Positions 46,264-58,276 of a stretch of 64,000 nucleotides of DNA are shown here, piece by piece. The stretch lies in the NCBI GenBank assembly GCA_032207245.1, contig CM063503.1:59763076-59827075 (forward strand). The letters are read 5' to 3'. The notes beneath the pieces were generated by a model, which searched no databases, was not told where the DNA came from, and saw only the letters and a list, made by a program, of their open reading frames with translations. The position numbers were made by a program, and so were the translations under genes. Position 1 is the first letter of the stretch; each line of letters begins with the position of its first letter. The DNA comes from Pardosa pseudoannulata. Its lineage: Eukaryota; Arthropoda; Arachnida; Araneae; Lycosidae.

Positions 46264-46705
46264 GGTATGAAAGAACTACCATGTGAAATTTGGAAAGTAT
46301 AACAAACTTTGAAGATTTGTATAAAGAATAAATTTACCCACATTCAAACATATGTTTTCATATACACATATATATAGTGGAACCTTATTGTAACAAATAC
46401 TTCAAGACCAATGAATTTATGCTTTATCTAGTGATGTTCTTTTAAGTCTGATGTATACCATGCAAAAACAAAACAGAACATATTTTTTTTTACTTTAACA
46501 TAAAATAAACTTATGTATGGGATTAAAATAAGTGTTAATCATTTTTTAAATTAAATTTTATTATGATAATTTAAAATGAAAGTGCAAATTTTTATACATT
46601 TGTATTTTCAGATATATTACACAGTCTGTTACATTAAATATTTTTCTTTGTTTAACATAATTTGTTTTTCAAAATGTCTATGTAAATTAAAATTACTCAT
46701 TTATC

Positions 46706-46767
<62 letters not shown>

Positions 46768-49700
46768 CAAACATAATGCAATTTTAATATTATTTATCTC
46801 ACCATCCCTAGCTGTGTCCATATTTATAAAACATAGCACATGTAAACTGATTTTTTTATATTCAATATTTCTTTCATAATCTTCCATATTAATCCTCTGA
46901 CTGTTGAGGTCTGATATGAAAAATGTGTATGACTTGTCTTTGTAATCCCCCTAAACATATTAAGTTACAAAATAAGTCTGTAATACATTAAGTACAAAAT
47001 ATTTAAGTCCTAATATAAATTAAATAATGCAAGTTTGTTGCAATTCAGAATCAGTTTATAATCTGTGCACCTATACTTTTATTAACTAGAGGGACAATTG
47101 AGTGAATTCCTACTTATATGAGTTCCATAGTCAGAGGATTAAGCAAATGTTGGGCATTTTTTAAACTTTGAATTTAGAAATTTTGTCTGCATGTGAATCA
47201 TAAACCTAAGTTTGTTTTCATTCTTAGTTTGAAACATATGTTGCATAATAAGACAGTAGTCTGAAGTGTTTGTTTCTTTATCAGTTTCTATATATATATT
47301 TACTCATCAATCCAATACTCTACTTAAGAAAATTGTGTTAGGTAAAAATGCACAATTTTAAACATTTCTTTTGTGCTTATTAAATTAATTCCAAATATGG
47401 AAAGTTTCATTGTCTTAAAAGAATGGATCTGTTTGATGTTCCTCAATATGTTTTAAATATTAACTTGCTTCGTCTTTCCCAGGAAAAACCATCTCAAATG
47501 TTCTTGTATATCTTAAATATAGAACTGTAAAAGAAAAAAAAATCTATGAATTGTGTTTGATAGGAAAGGGAAGTGAATCGTTTATAATGAGTAATTATAC
47601 ACTTTTGGCTAATATAAGAGTAAACCCTTGAAGAATAAATACATTTCCATACAAGTCATGAAGGTATTTGATCTTATTCTAAAAAGATAATAAAATCTGG
47701 AATGTATTCTTAGAAATCCCTAAATCTGTTAATTTTTTTTGTATAAAATGACCATCAGCTATGTGGGTTACATCTCATTTGAAGTTAAATATATTAGAAA
47801 TAGGAATGTTTGAAGTGGAATTTGTAATAGCATCCCTAAATAAAGTTGACATCTATTTAACAGTCTTATATGGAAGTTTTACTGTATAGATAGAAAATCA
47901 ATTATGTAACCAAAAAGATTTTTTATCATTGGCATTTTGTTATGTATATAATTATATAGTTCAGGTTTATAACAATTAATAAATTCATTTTTGTAGATAT
48001 CAATTTAAATATTTGTAAGATATGAGTCCAGTAAGTTATTTTATATAATGATAACCCTTTACACTCTAATATTTAGTCTGACTTTGTATCATATTTATTT
48101 TGCAGCAAGTACAATGTTGAATGTAGCTTGACAAAATTTTTAATTGTAAGAATTATTCACACTTGTTTAACTTAATTAAGATTGTTATATCTGCAATAGA
48201 TTTGTATAATTCAAACATTAATATAGATCAGGCTATTGGGAACAAGTTAAATTAATTTGGAGCATGAGGGTTAATATAAATTTAAGATTTGTATAAATGA
48301 TACAAATGTTAGATTTTAAGAAGAAAGGTATATTATATAAATAAGCTTCACTTGCTTTTTTTTAAGAATGAAATTTTAATTTTAATATATTGTGGATTAA
48401 AAAAATTCTTTTCTCTTTCACAAGAACCTTTACTGTAATTTAATTATTTGTAAGAACAATTATTAATTTAAAATATGTAGAATACTTGTTTAAAGTTTGT
48501 GTAATATGAAAACATAATATTTATAGTAAGAGCTTCATGCATTTAATTTTATATGTCGTTCATGGGCTGCAATCCTAGCATAATTCAAAAATAAATGTCT
48601 GCAGACAAACTTGTTTAAAATTTTTGTTGGGTTTGAAATGTAACAATGAGATTTAAATTTATTCATCAACCCTTTTACTGTAAGTACTTTGAGTATAACC
48701 CACTGCTCATACAAAAAAAAAAAAAAAAAAAAAAAAAAAGTTATTTTATTGTATGTATAAAATTACTTTTATAATTTAGTGACATATGCCATGATATTAA
48801 TTAAAACTAGCATATTATTTTTAAATTATATCTACATCTAGCTATTATTTTAGTATGTGGTTTATAAACCACATCTGCAGTTAAGGGTTAAGCATTTCTA
48901 AAAGTTTTCATTGTGGTTTTGTTAATGAAAATATTTATAAAATTATATTAAACCATCATCATTTAGTAATAAGTTTTATCAAGTTATGTTTTTTTTAACT
49001 TGTTGAACAAACAGTACTGAAGTTAATAACTTGTGATGATGAAAAAAAAACTTGAAACAAGATATTTAGTTTTCTCATTAATGTTAACACATTATGACAT
49101 GAACTATAAAATTTATAAAAGGGTATTTTTAATATTTTAAATGTTATTTATAAAAATGAAAAAGAAAATTAACAATTCTTCAAGAGAAACCAATATTTGA
49201 ATAAGTTTCCAGCTAAAACTTATGTTTCAAATTTTAGATTGGTATAAAATCCTGAATTACAGCTTTGCATTACATTGCTAGAGCTTTAACTTTGAGAAAT
49301 TCCTTAAAAGATATTATTAGATAAAGAAAACCAGTGGCATTGGGGTTGCTCTTTATGCTCCCATGACACAGGTCCAAGGTTTGATCCTCATCAATGTTCA
49401 CTCAGCCTTTCATCCCTTCAGTGGGTAGACCAAGCATGCTTAGGAACTTAACACTGGGGGTTCTGCTGAAGTTGAACCACCTAACTGGGTCATATACTTA
49501 ATACCCCAGGGCCCTTGATCTTAAAAATGGAGTTTACACTGTAGGCCATGGCTCCCAAATTGGGTTGTAGAACTGAGGAGTTTTTGTTTTTTATTTTTTA
49601 ATAAAATCCTGAATTACAGTTTTGTATTACATTTCTAGAGCTTAAAGTTTGGGAAATTTCTTAAAAGCTATTGTTACATTTTGTAAATGGTTTGTTATAA

Positions 49701-50491
49701 GCATTTTGAATATTGCTGCTTGCAGACATTTGAAAAACTGCTACTGAACTAAAATATACTCCAGTGCTGCTACCATAGAGAAGACAATTTTACAGTATTG
49801 GAAAAAAACAATCTTCATGGGTATTTTTCAACTATGCTAATATAACATATTAGATATTATTTGACTTCTAGCTATAAATAATAGCTTATAAATGATATAT
49901 AGGGTTAAAGCTTGTGAGTTACTTCTGTCATAAGGAATTCATATATTTATTCTGCTTTATATACATACCCTTTAACTGCTATGAATTTTTTCATAGTCAT
50001 TAAGAAACTATAAAGTAATTACAAATGGAATCCCAGATTGAACTAATAGTATTTATTCATTTCAAACAAAAAAAACTTTTGAATTCTGTCTTGAAATCTA
50101 ATTGAACTCGTAAGTCAAAACACCATTGTATGTTTAGGTAACTATAGTATTCTTTCTATTGTTATCTGTTTTTTATGCATTTTTTTTCTTTTTGGCTAGT
50201 GAGTTATCTTTCTGATCTTACGTTATATTATATAATTTTAAAAATCTTAATTTTTAATTAGTCATATAAATTGATACTTTTAATACTAGAGATTTGTTGA
50301 TAATATTAACTATTTAATATAACATGTTTGTGTGAAACTAAGTACTTACTTTTGACACAAATTGATATTAATATTTAACTTAACATAGTTTATAATTTGA
50401 TATTTCCATATATTTAATTTTCAGTAAAAAGGTTGCTGAGCATTGGAGAAGAAGTTTTAACAACACAGAATGCAAATCTTGATGATGCTAG
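43356..50491 (+). CDS. HINT3: HINT3-like HIT-family protein, N-terminal three exons (partial)
   Basis: Exons 43356-43430, 45602-45719 and 50425-50491 join with GT/AG sites and compatible phases (0, 1, 2) into about 86 codons. Visible motifs: KCIFCRIVKE near residue 8, DDDFIAFKDIKPATSHHYLI near residue 26, then PKKHIKNPSTL, and VDLVKRLLSIGEEVL. This is the N-terminal half of the HINT3 branch of histidine-triad nucleotide hydrolases, which act on adenosine phosphoramidates and acyl-adenylates in vertebrates (family knowledge). The exon with GFH.PPF..I.HLHLHV, which holds the catalytic HxHxH, is not found before the DNMT3 gene; it may lie in the 52601-52700 gap. The ATG is preceded by an acceptor (TTTTTCAG), so a 5' UTR exon lies upstream. 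Confidence 0.85.
43640..43830 (+). mobile_element. possible tRNA-derived SINE remnant in HINT3 intron
   Basis: GATATTGTAGTGGTTAGCATG is box-A-like; the head is comparable to the reverse complement near 62440. No box B is recognisable. Confidence 0.3.
45168..45198. repeat. (TTTA)n microsatellite
   Basis: About seven TTTA units in intron 1 of the HINT3-like gene. Confidence 0.9.
45602..45719 (+). CDS. HINT3: HINT3-like gene, second coding exon
   Basis: 118 nt after a TTTTATTTCAG acceptor, ending at a GTAATA donor in phase 1. It encodes the most conserved part, FKDIKPATSHHYLIIPKKH. Confidence 0.88.
46202..46261. repeat. (TA)n microsatellite
   Basis: Uninterrupted run of about 60 bp in intron 2 of the HINT3-like gene. 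Confidence 0.95.
46709..46766. repeat. (TA)n microsatellite
   Basis: Uninterrupted run of about 58 bp, same intron. Confidence 0.95.
49244..49680 (+). mobile_element. SINE bracketed by ~80-bp direct repeats
   Basis: The SINE body (about 49330-49545) has a tRNA-like head with box B AAGGTTTGATCCTC. It also has the conserved core CACTCAGCCTTTCATCCC...GTGGGTAGA and a long tail. Imperfect direct repeats of about 75-85 bp (49244-49320 and 49601-49675, starting AAAATCCTGAATTACAG) flank it. They are far too long for a target duplication, so a local duplication is involved. Lies in intron 2 of the HINT3-like gene. Confidence 0.6.
50425..50491 (+). CDS. HINT3: HINT3-like gene, third coding exon
   Basis: 67 nt after an AATTTTCAG acceptor and before a GTAAAA donor. 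It encodes VKRLLSIGEEVLTTQNANL followed by DDA, matching the helix before the HIT triad in HINT3. Phase 2 leaves AG for the next exon. Confidence 0.82.
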
Positions 50492-52600
50492 GTAAAATTT
50501 TATGATTAACTATATTTAATAATTATTACTTTGTGATTTAGACAATTATAGTTGCTTTTGGAAACCTTTTTTTTTTTAGCCTTATTAGCATTTATGATTT
50601 TTCAGTGTAATAATTTTTAAAATCTGCTGCAAATTTTCTAATTTATTGGATCTTGTCAGTGGCACAGCAACTAAAGGTGCTAAGGGAGCTCAAGCTTCTC
50701 ACAGGAGTTAAGATTTTTTTTTTTTTAATTTTTCAGAAATCCAGTTACCATAATATAAAATAATAAAAAATAATACTTTTAAATTTTATTAGCTTATTTT
50801 TTTTAAAAAGGGAATAATTGATTGCTTTGTTGGCAATAGAATACAGATATGAGATGTTTGGTGATGTTATATTTTGATCTTTAAACTTAAAAAAAAAAAA
50901 AAAAACTAATTAGTATCTTAACTATGGTGTCAGTAATAATGTTATTCAGTGTTTCAATCTTAGCATATTTTAATGAACTATTTAATTAAAGCATAGATCA
51001 TAGAGGGAAAAAATAATATTTTCAGTGGCACATATAGTCTTGCTTCAGGTGATTCTCATCAATGACATTTATAAAACTTTAGGGCAACTGTGTGTAATTT
51101 TTTAATTTTGAGGAATTCTCTCTCTCTTTCTTTGTGTGTGTGTGTGTGTATGTTTGTGTGTGTGTGTGGGGGGGGGGGGTCTTATTAAATATTTACCAAA
51201 ACATATCAACAGTGTGTATCTTTTTAATATATACTCATGTCTCAGTATTTGAAAGTCAATGAGATTAAACAAAAGAAAACAAAGAACAAACAAAGAGAAA
51301 TATTTAAGATAAACAAAGCTCAAAACATCAAGAACTGTATTTTTATTCTGTAGTATCTTGTCACGAAGGCAAAACTGTGCTATAAAAATATAACAATAAT
51401 TCAAAATGCTTTTACATTTAATATGATAAAGTCTCATAAGTTGATCAATTTGTTATTATAAGTTTATATAAGGTGGTAATAATTTCTAAATTCTACCTTA
51501 CTTCAATAAAGACTTAATACTGTATAATTTTTTATACTATCTTTTAAATTTCATCTATAAGTATAAAATCATAATTTTTATACAAACCAATTTATATTTT
51601 GGATATTGTATAACTCAAAAGTATTGCACATTATTATACTTGCACATTATATATATAAGAAAAAGAATTTTTCATCTTGTGTCTGGAGCTGTTATTTCTT
51701 TGATACTGTTTATATCCCAGAATTTGTGGTATCTCACAAATTTTAAATCTACATTTATTAAGTGTGAAATTTCTAATTCTCCCTTAAACAGTTAAATTAC
51801 AACACTAAATTCATCATTCAAAAGTTCATTATTAAGTTGGCACTATAAGTTAAAAAAAGAAGCTTTTACAAACCAATTTAAGTATTAAGGAAATTATGTT
51901 CATTATTACAAAGAGCATTTGTTTACAAGAAATGGTAGAGAAAGAGTTTTTAAATCATAATGAAATCAAGAGCAATGTAACATACAATTAGTTTTATAAA
52001 ACAAAATTTAGTTTTCTAGGTTTTTCCACAGCAAAAGTGTTAATAATTTCTTCCTCGTCTGTATTAATGCACATACACCAACATCTAGTCAGTCTATAGT
52101 GATTGCAGGAGTTCTTTAAAAGGTTTTAATTTCTTAAATTTTGAATACATTCTTTGCCTGTAACTACTTGCAAACGATAAAGTAAAAAAGAAAAATTTAT
52201 ATATATAACTTTTTAAGTTTATAAATGTTTGGGAAAAGCTCTGAATTAGTCACATAAAGCCTTAATCGCACTTGACAGCCACCTTATTTTACTGTTTTAC
52301 ATCCACTTTGTCTCCCATATTTGGAATTCTTCTTCTAATAATTCTAAATAACCAGTATTAATTTATAAAAGCTGGTTGCAACTTTTTGTGGGCACAGAAT
52401 CTGTTGCTTATTTAACAAATAAATTAACTCAAAAATTTAATTTTTATTCATACATGAAAGTATTTTTGTGGATCTTTTGTGTTGATATTTGTTGAATAAC
52501 AGAGGTTGATAATTTTCTCTTTAGCATTTTAATAGAGTTAAATAAGTGTAGACATTATTTCTTAAATTTAAAAACTACATTAAGCCACATTTAGTGCTGT
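50492..52600. other. region 3' of HINT3 exon 3, no exon found
   Basis: AT-rich with homopolymers and a composite CT/GT/G-run microsatellite at 51118-51180. I searched for a HIT-triad exon (CAY-xxN-CAY-xxN-CAY) on the plus strand and saw none. Confidence 0.5.
51118..51180. repeat. composite (CT)n(GT)n(G)n microsatellite
   Basis: A CTCTCTCTTTCTTT start, two GT arrays split by TATGTTT, then an 11-G run. Confidence 0.9.
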
Positions 52601-52700
52601 NNNNNNNNNNNNNNNNNNNNNNNNNNNNNNNNNNNNNNNNNNNNNNNNNNNNNNNNNNNNNNNNNNNNNNNNNNNNNNNNNNNNNNNNNNNNNNNNNNNN
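52601..52700. other. assembly gap (100 N)
   Basis: Placeholder gap of unknown real size, downstream of HINT3 exon 3. It could hide the missing catalytic exon. Confidence 0.99.
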
Positions 52701-55024
52701 AGGGTCTCTAAATCTACAATTGATATATTTTTTACAATGAATTTAAATTATTTTACTCCGTCCTTCATGTTTACAGCTTAAAGTTCTATTTTGACTTAAT
52801 AGATATTGCTTCAAATCCAGTATGCTGGTATTTTTTAATGAGAGCTTTGAAAGGAGAGCTTTAAATCAGTAGCTGATTTCACTATTCTCTTGAGATAATT
52901 CGAAAACTTTTTAGTCAACAAATTTCAATCTAAACAACATTAATAACTGGATATTTCATTTATGTATATTTCGTTTTCATGAACAAAGCATAAAATTAAC
53001 TTTAAACAACCTATTAGAATAAAACACATTCCCGTGAATATTGCTGCATAACTGAAACAGAACAGTATGAATTATTTTTTATAAATCCCTGAAGATGTGA
53101 TTAAAATCAAAATTTTTAAACATAATATACATAACTGCATGCATACAATTAAATGTCAAATTACTAATACTCATCCTATTTCTTTAATCAATTCATTAGT
53201 AGGTTAGCATCAAATTGAACTTTGCCCAGGGAGCCTCAAATTACCATAATTGTGGCCTATTATGAAATACATTCTTTATAAATTTAAGTCTTGAAAATGA
53301 CCCTCATCCAGTAAATGTGGTTACCATCCAGCACAAAAACACTATATACCACTTTAATATTCAAGAAAACATATTTCAAATTGCCTGAAATTATTTTTCT
53401 GTGTTATGTAGTTTTTTGTAGTGGGAGCTTCATAATTTTCATCAAGAGCAATGCAAGTTACTGAGAAACTTACATTCATAAAAAAAAAAAAAATTATAAT
53501 TTAAGGTCTTTGAGATAGATTTGAGCTAAATGGTCATATGAAGTATATTTTTAGTGATAGCAAGTCAAATACATACCCACTAATTACTATAAAATTTCCA
53601 TAGTTATTCAGAAAAATATGAAATATTTATAAAATTGCACATTAGTGCTTAAAAACTCGCATGTAACAGTGTTTGCAGCATATTTTCCCATGATCTACAA
53701 TAACAAAGCTCTGATTGCATCTTCCTACTTCCAACAAATTCCTTTACATGTTTACATACACACATATATAATATGTATAGTATTTTGTTTTTAATTCTGT
53801 TTTAATATGTTATGTTGAAATTGTAAATAGATGGCACTTTTTTCCACTAGTGCAGAATGTATCGAAATTGGTAATTTGTATAAGATTTGAGAGAGTATGC
53901 ATCTGATGCATGTGACAGTATGTTAGTTAAATAAAATTTTGTTCTTGTTATATCTTTTAAGAAAAATGTTGAAATATTTGTACTCATGCATAGCAGCCAC
54001 AACAATATATATACACAAATATATTTATTACATTTTTTATATAAATTACACACATACATATATATATGCAAAAATATGTATATTTACTCAGTGATTAAAA
54101 TATACATATCAACAATATTTGAGTTATGTCACCTTGCAAATATGACATTACAAAGTTTTATGAATTAACTAGTATTTCTCCTGTTTTTATCTGCTTAGTG
54201 ACATATTTGAAAGTTCCAGAAATTGTTTTTCTCTTCTCTGCTTATACGTGGGTTTTGAATTTTTGGTAAATCTTTCACGAAAAATCGTACTCTTGGTTTA
54301 TATTCAGAAATATACAGTATATATATATGCACACTCAGATAACTGAAATATGCATATCAACAACATTTCAATCATGGTACAATTCAAATTATGACATTAC
54401 TAAGTGCTAGGAATTAACTAGTAGCCAATGTTGGAGGTTATGTAAATGGTATATACAGACTAATATTGCCCTCACCCTTACTTCATGCAGCAAATAGTCA
54501 GCAGGTCCTGTCATAAAAGCACTGAGAGCGAGTAATAGAAGTTATGCAATTAGATATTGGATTTTCTGACACCCAGTCAGTTTCTTTTGTCAATCAAGTG
54601 TAACTTAGCTGCACAGCTAAATTTGCAAAAGCAGTAAATTTTATGGCTATGGGTCAATTATTTTTTAATTACAGTATTTTTTATATTTAAAAAGAAATTA
54701 AAGCAAAATGAATGTTTAACCAAATTTTAAGTAATATGAATGGTTAATACTCAGATCACATGCACACAAACACATATGTACACTGGACAATATAATTTTT
54801 AAATAATTAAAAAATATACAGGACAATACAATTTTAAATGATTAAAATTTTTTCTCTAATATGAAAAGAAAAAACATGTTTAAAAGTATGGATGTTATTT
54901 AATGATAGTGTATATTTTTTTCCATTTATTACATTTACACAATTGAAAACATTTAAATATATTTTTTATAAAGATATAAACAAATTTTAATTAAAATTGT
55001 ATATTTCCATTTTGTTTAACTGTC

Positions 55025-55027
<3 letters not shown>

Positions 55028-55096
<69 letters not shown>
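55028..55096. repeat. (TA)n microsatellite
   Basis: Uninterrupted run of about 69 bp. Confidence 0.95.
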
Positions 55097-55099
<3 letters not shown>

Positions 55100-55199
55100 A
55101 TACAGGGCTGTAGCCAGGATTTGGTTGAAGGGGAAGTAGGGTTCAATCTGGTCTGAGCCAATTATATATTTTATTGATTTTTAACAAAAACCATAAAAT

Positions 55200-55262
55200 T
55201 AATATATATAATTAATATATTAATTATATATATATATATATATATGCATACATTAGATGTGT

Positions 55263-55312
<50 letters not shown>
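55200..55312. repeat. compound TA/CA microsatellite cluster
   Basis: Two (TA)n blocks and a short (CA)n block separated by GCATACATTAGATGTGTGG. Confidence 0.9.
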
Positions 55313-56841
55313 TCTAAAAGTCTATGCATAATCTTGTATATATGCTTTAGTAAATGCATAAAACAATTTGGAGTAAAATTGTTTAGATTCAAAAAATAGA
55401 TGGAAATTTAAAAAGTTTAAATAAAAATTTTTTTTGTTTATGTATTAAGTTACAAAAATTACATTTGATGTGTATTTATTGAAATGTACACTATTTTAAT
55501 ATTAAAATACAGTATTTTAAACTCTAGAATTTTGAAGGGTCCCTCTTTGATTGAACCTTTGCTTCCCATCAGGCCATTACCCTGGATTACCCATTAATAT
55601 TTATAAGAACAAATGATAATCACACATCTTGACTGCTTGAGAAATATTACAGTCTAAAATTTCTAAACAAATAAAAAGCACTATATTGTAAAGTATTTCA
55701 TATATATGATTTTAAAAAAGAGTTTAGAAAATGAAAAGTTATAATTTTATCATGCAATTAGTTAGAAAAACATAATAAAGGTAATGTAGTACAGGTAAGG
55801 AAGTTCTACAACAGCAAATACATAACAATAAAACTATAAAAAGAAGCATAATGTATTATATTACAACAAAAGACATAATACAGATAGTTTTGGCAAAGTA
55901 ACTGTTGAAGTATTAAAACATTAGATTACTGAACCATTAAAATTTGCATAAAATTAAAGTATTTAGAATTGTATGTTTCTTTATATTATAGAGCATTATT
56001 CCCGAAACTGTGAGTTGCAATCAACCCATTGATTATGATTTATAAGACTTCAGATAATAATGTTGTTAAGTTCCTAAACCCTGTGCTAATAGATACTTAC
56101 TCAGGAAAATTTTAGAATATAATCAATATCATAAAAGTCATGAGAAAATCAACCAAATGCTTGGTGTAACTTTTGTGCTGAGTAGGTATAAAATGTAATA
56201 GGAGCAAAAAGTTCAACATCTGCTATAGGCTATGGGTTTTAAGAGAAGAAGATAGACATGGTACTTCCAGCTAATTAAGGAGGTTAAAAAATATTGCAAA
56301 AACATTTCATTTAATATAGAAACTATTAAAATGTACACTAAATGAAATTGTTTCAAATTTTGTTTTTTATCTGTAATATTAAAATTTAAAGAACAGTAAA
56401 AATAATCAGACTATAACAAAGTTTCACCTCAAATGAATCCATACAAAATCTTATTCAGATAAACATAAGTAATTATGCAAAAATGAAGAAAAATGAAAAG
56501 AGTGAAAAATGAATGAAGAAAAATGAAATAAAGTACTGGAAACTGCAAACATGTTGAAATACATAAATTGGTCTTATGCCAATGAAGATATTAAATTCAA
56601 CATCACAATTTATAATATAGGCACCTGAAACATCTAATAAAGCATCATTAAATGAAAAGGGATAATTTTTTGTAACATACATAAACTGAATATCACAAAT
56701 CAAATATTTATAAAGCTTGGTAACTTTATAATTAAAAATAAGTTGATGTGTTATCCATTATTTAAAATTTTGTAGTTATATACTTTACCATAACAAAATA
56801 GAAAGATCAATTTAAAATGTGTTTAAAAAAACTATTGGAAA

Positions 56842-56842
<1 letters not shown>

Positions 56843-56890
<48 letters not shown>
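56843..56890. repeat. (TA)n microsatellite
   Basis: Uninterrupted run of about 48 bp. Confidence 0.95.
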
Positions 56891-56894
<4 letters not shown>

Positions 56895-57318
56895 CATATA
56901 CAATGCAAACTTAAAATATTTTAGAGTACAATAGATAGCTAAGATAACAAAAAATATTCCTGATAAGTGGGAGATTCTAGTTAATGTACAAAACTATTAC
57001 AGCACTCATTGTTAAGTGAAATTAAAATTACATCTATATAGCATATATAATCTTCATTAAAATATGCATAAAAATAACTAGCCTAACATTTAAAATTAAG
57101 TAATAAATATATGTAACACAGAAAAATAGGCATGAGTGGAATGATAAATTTATGAAATAAGATAAATACTTAATACAGATTATAAAAATAGGAACAATCA
57201 AGTACAAACTAGAAATACAGGAATAAAACCCAATGACTAGATCAGATGACTGTAATACTGAATGTAAAATTGAATTATAATACAGTTCTGTATATTCTCA
57301 GCGTATAAGTATGTAAGT

Positions 57319-57319
57319 A

Positions 57320-57370
<51 letters not shown>
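57319..57370. repeat. (GT)n(TA)n microsatellite
   Basis: About 14 bp of GT followed by about 38 bp of TA. Confidence 0.95.
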
Positions 57371-57373
<3 letters not shown>

Positions 57374-58125
57374 CAGGTTACCTACCAAGTTGATAAAACT
57401 CTTAATTTGTGATATTTTGGGAAGCATTTTCAAAGAATTTTGTGATATATTTTACTGCAAAAAAATCTTAGAAAAAATTACATATATATTTATGTATGTT
57501 GGAGAGTAGCAAAGAAACTTTACTTTTTAAGAAGATATGCCAAAAATGAGACTGTTCAAAGTTAAAAATTAAATAAATTATACTATTGTAATTTATATTA
57601 TAAGGATGTCTTTCCGCATTGAAAAATCTATTGATAATATGACAAAAAGTGAGTTAGTGCAGTAAATTACTTAAATTCACATTTTCTTTCATACAACTTT
57701 AAGTATTTTTCCACTTTAATTATTAAATAGCTTAACTTGTTTTTTGCCTAAAATATTGATTTACAGAACCTTTAAGGAAAATTTTTAAAAAATCATTGTA
57801 TGCAATTAATATTCCTGACACATTAGCAATTTACCTAACATTCTTAACAAATAAACAATTTCATACATATGTAATCAAAATTTAAATTTCTAATTCAACA
57901 GATTTTTTTACTTCAAAAGTATAATTATAAATGATTAAAATAGTAATCAGTTTTGAAAAATACAAATATGACATATGCAGCAAAAATCAAGATCATATTT
58001 AGAGAGCATAAACTTAAATATTTCAAATGTGAGACAGAAATAAACATTTTTCATCGTAAAAATAAAGCATTTTAATTCTTTCTTTAATAACTATATGTTT
58101 AATCAACAATAAATACAAATCTATT

Positions 58126-58276
58126 CTAGTGTAATGCATCACATTCAAAAAAGTGTTTTAGTGGGTAAAGGATAGCTTTAATAACAGGAACACTCCAAGC
58201 TCTCCCTAATAATTCTCTTCTTTTTGTTATGGACAAATTTCCAGTATCAGTGTAATGCAAAGGAAATCCAAATATT
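58126..58276 (-). CDS. DNMT3: DNMT3-like gene, terminal exon
   Basis: 151 nt after a TTTGTTTTCAG acceptor. It encodes IFGFPLHYTDTGNLS through the stop. The last ~10 residues extend about three past the usual FAC[VE] end. Confidence 0.93.

Larger units (their letters stand above)
52701..58125. other. repeat-rich spacer between HINT3-like and DNMT3-like genes
   Basis: It contains several TA/CA tracts and a diverged direct duplication (54063-54180 versus 54310-54425, sharing ACATATCAACAA and GAATTAACTAGTA). The stretch at 54174-54330 loosely matches 61870-62030. No coding exon is recognised. Confidence 0.5.
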
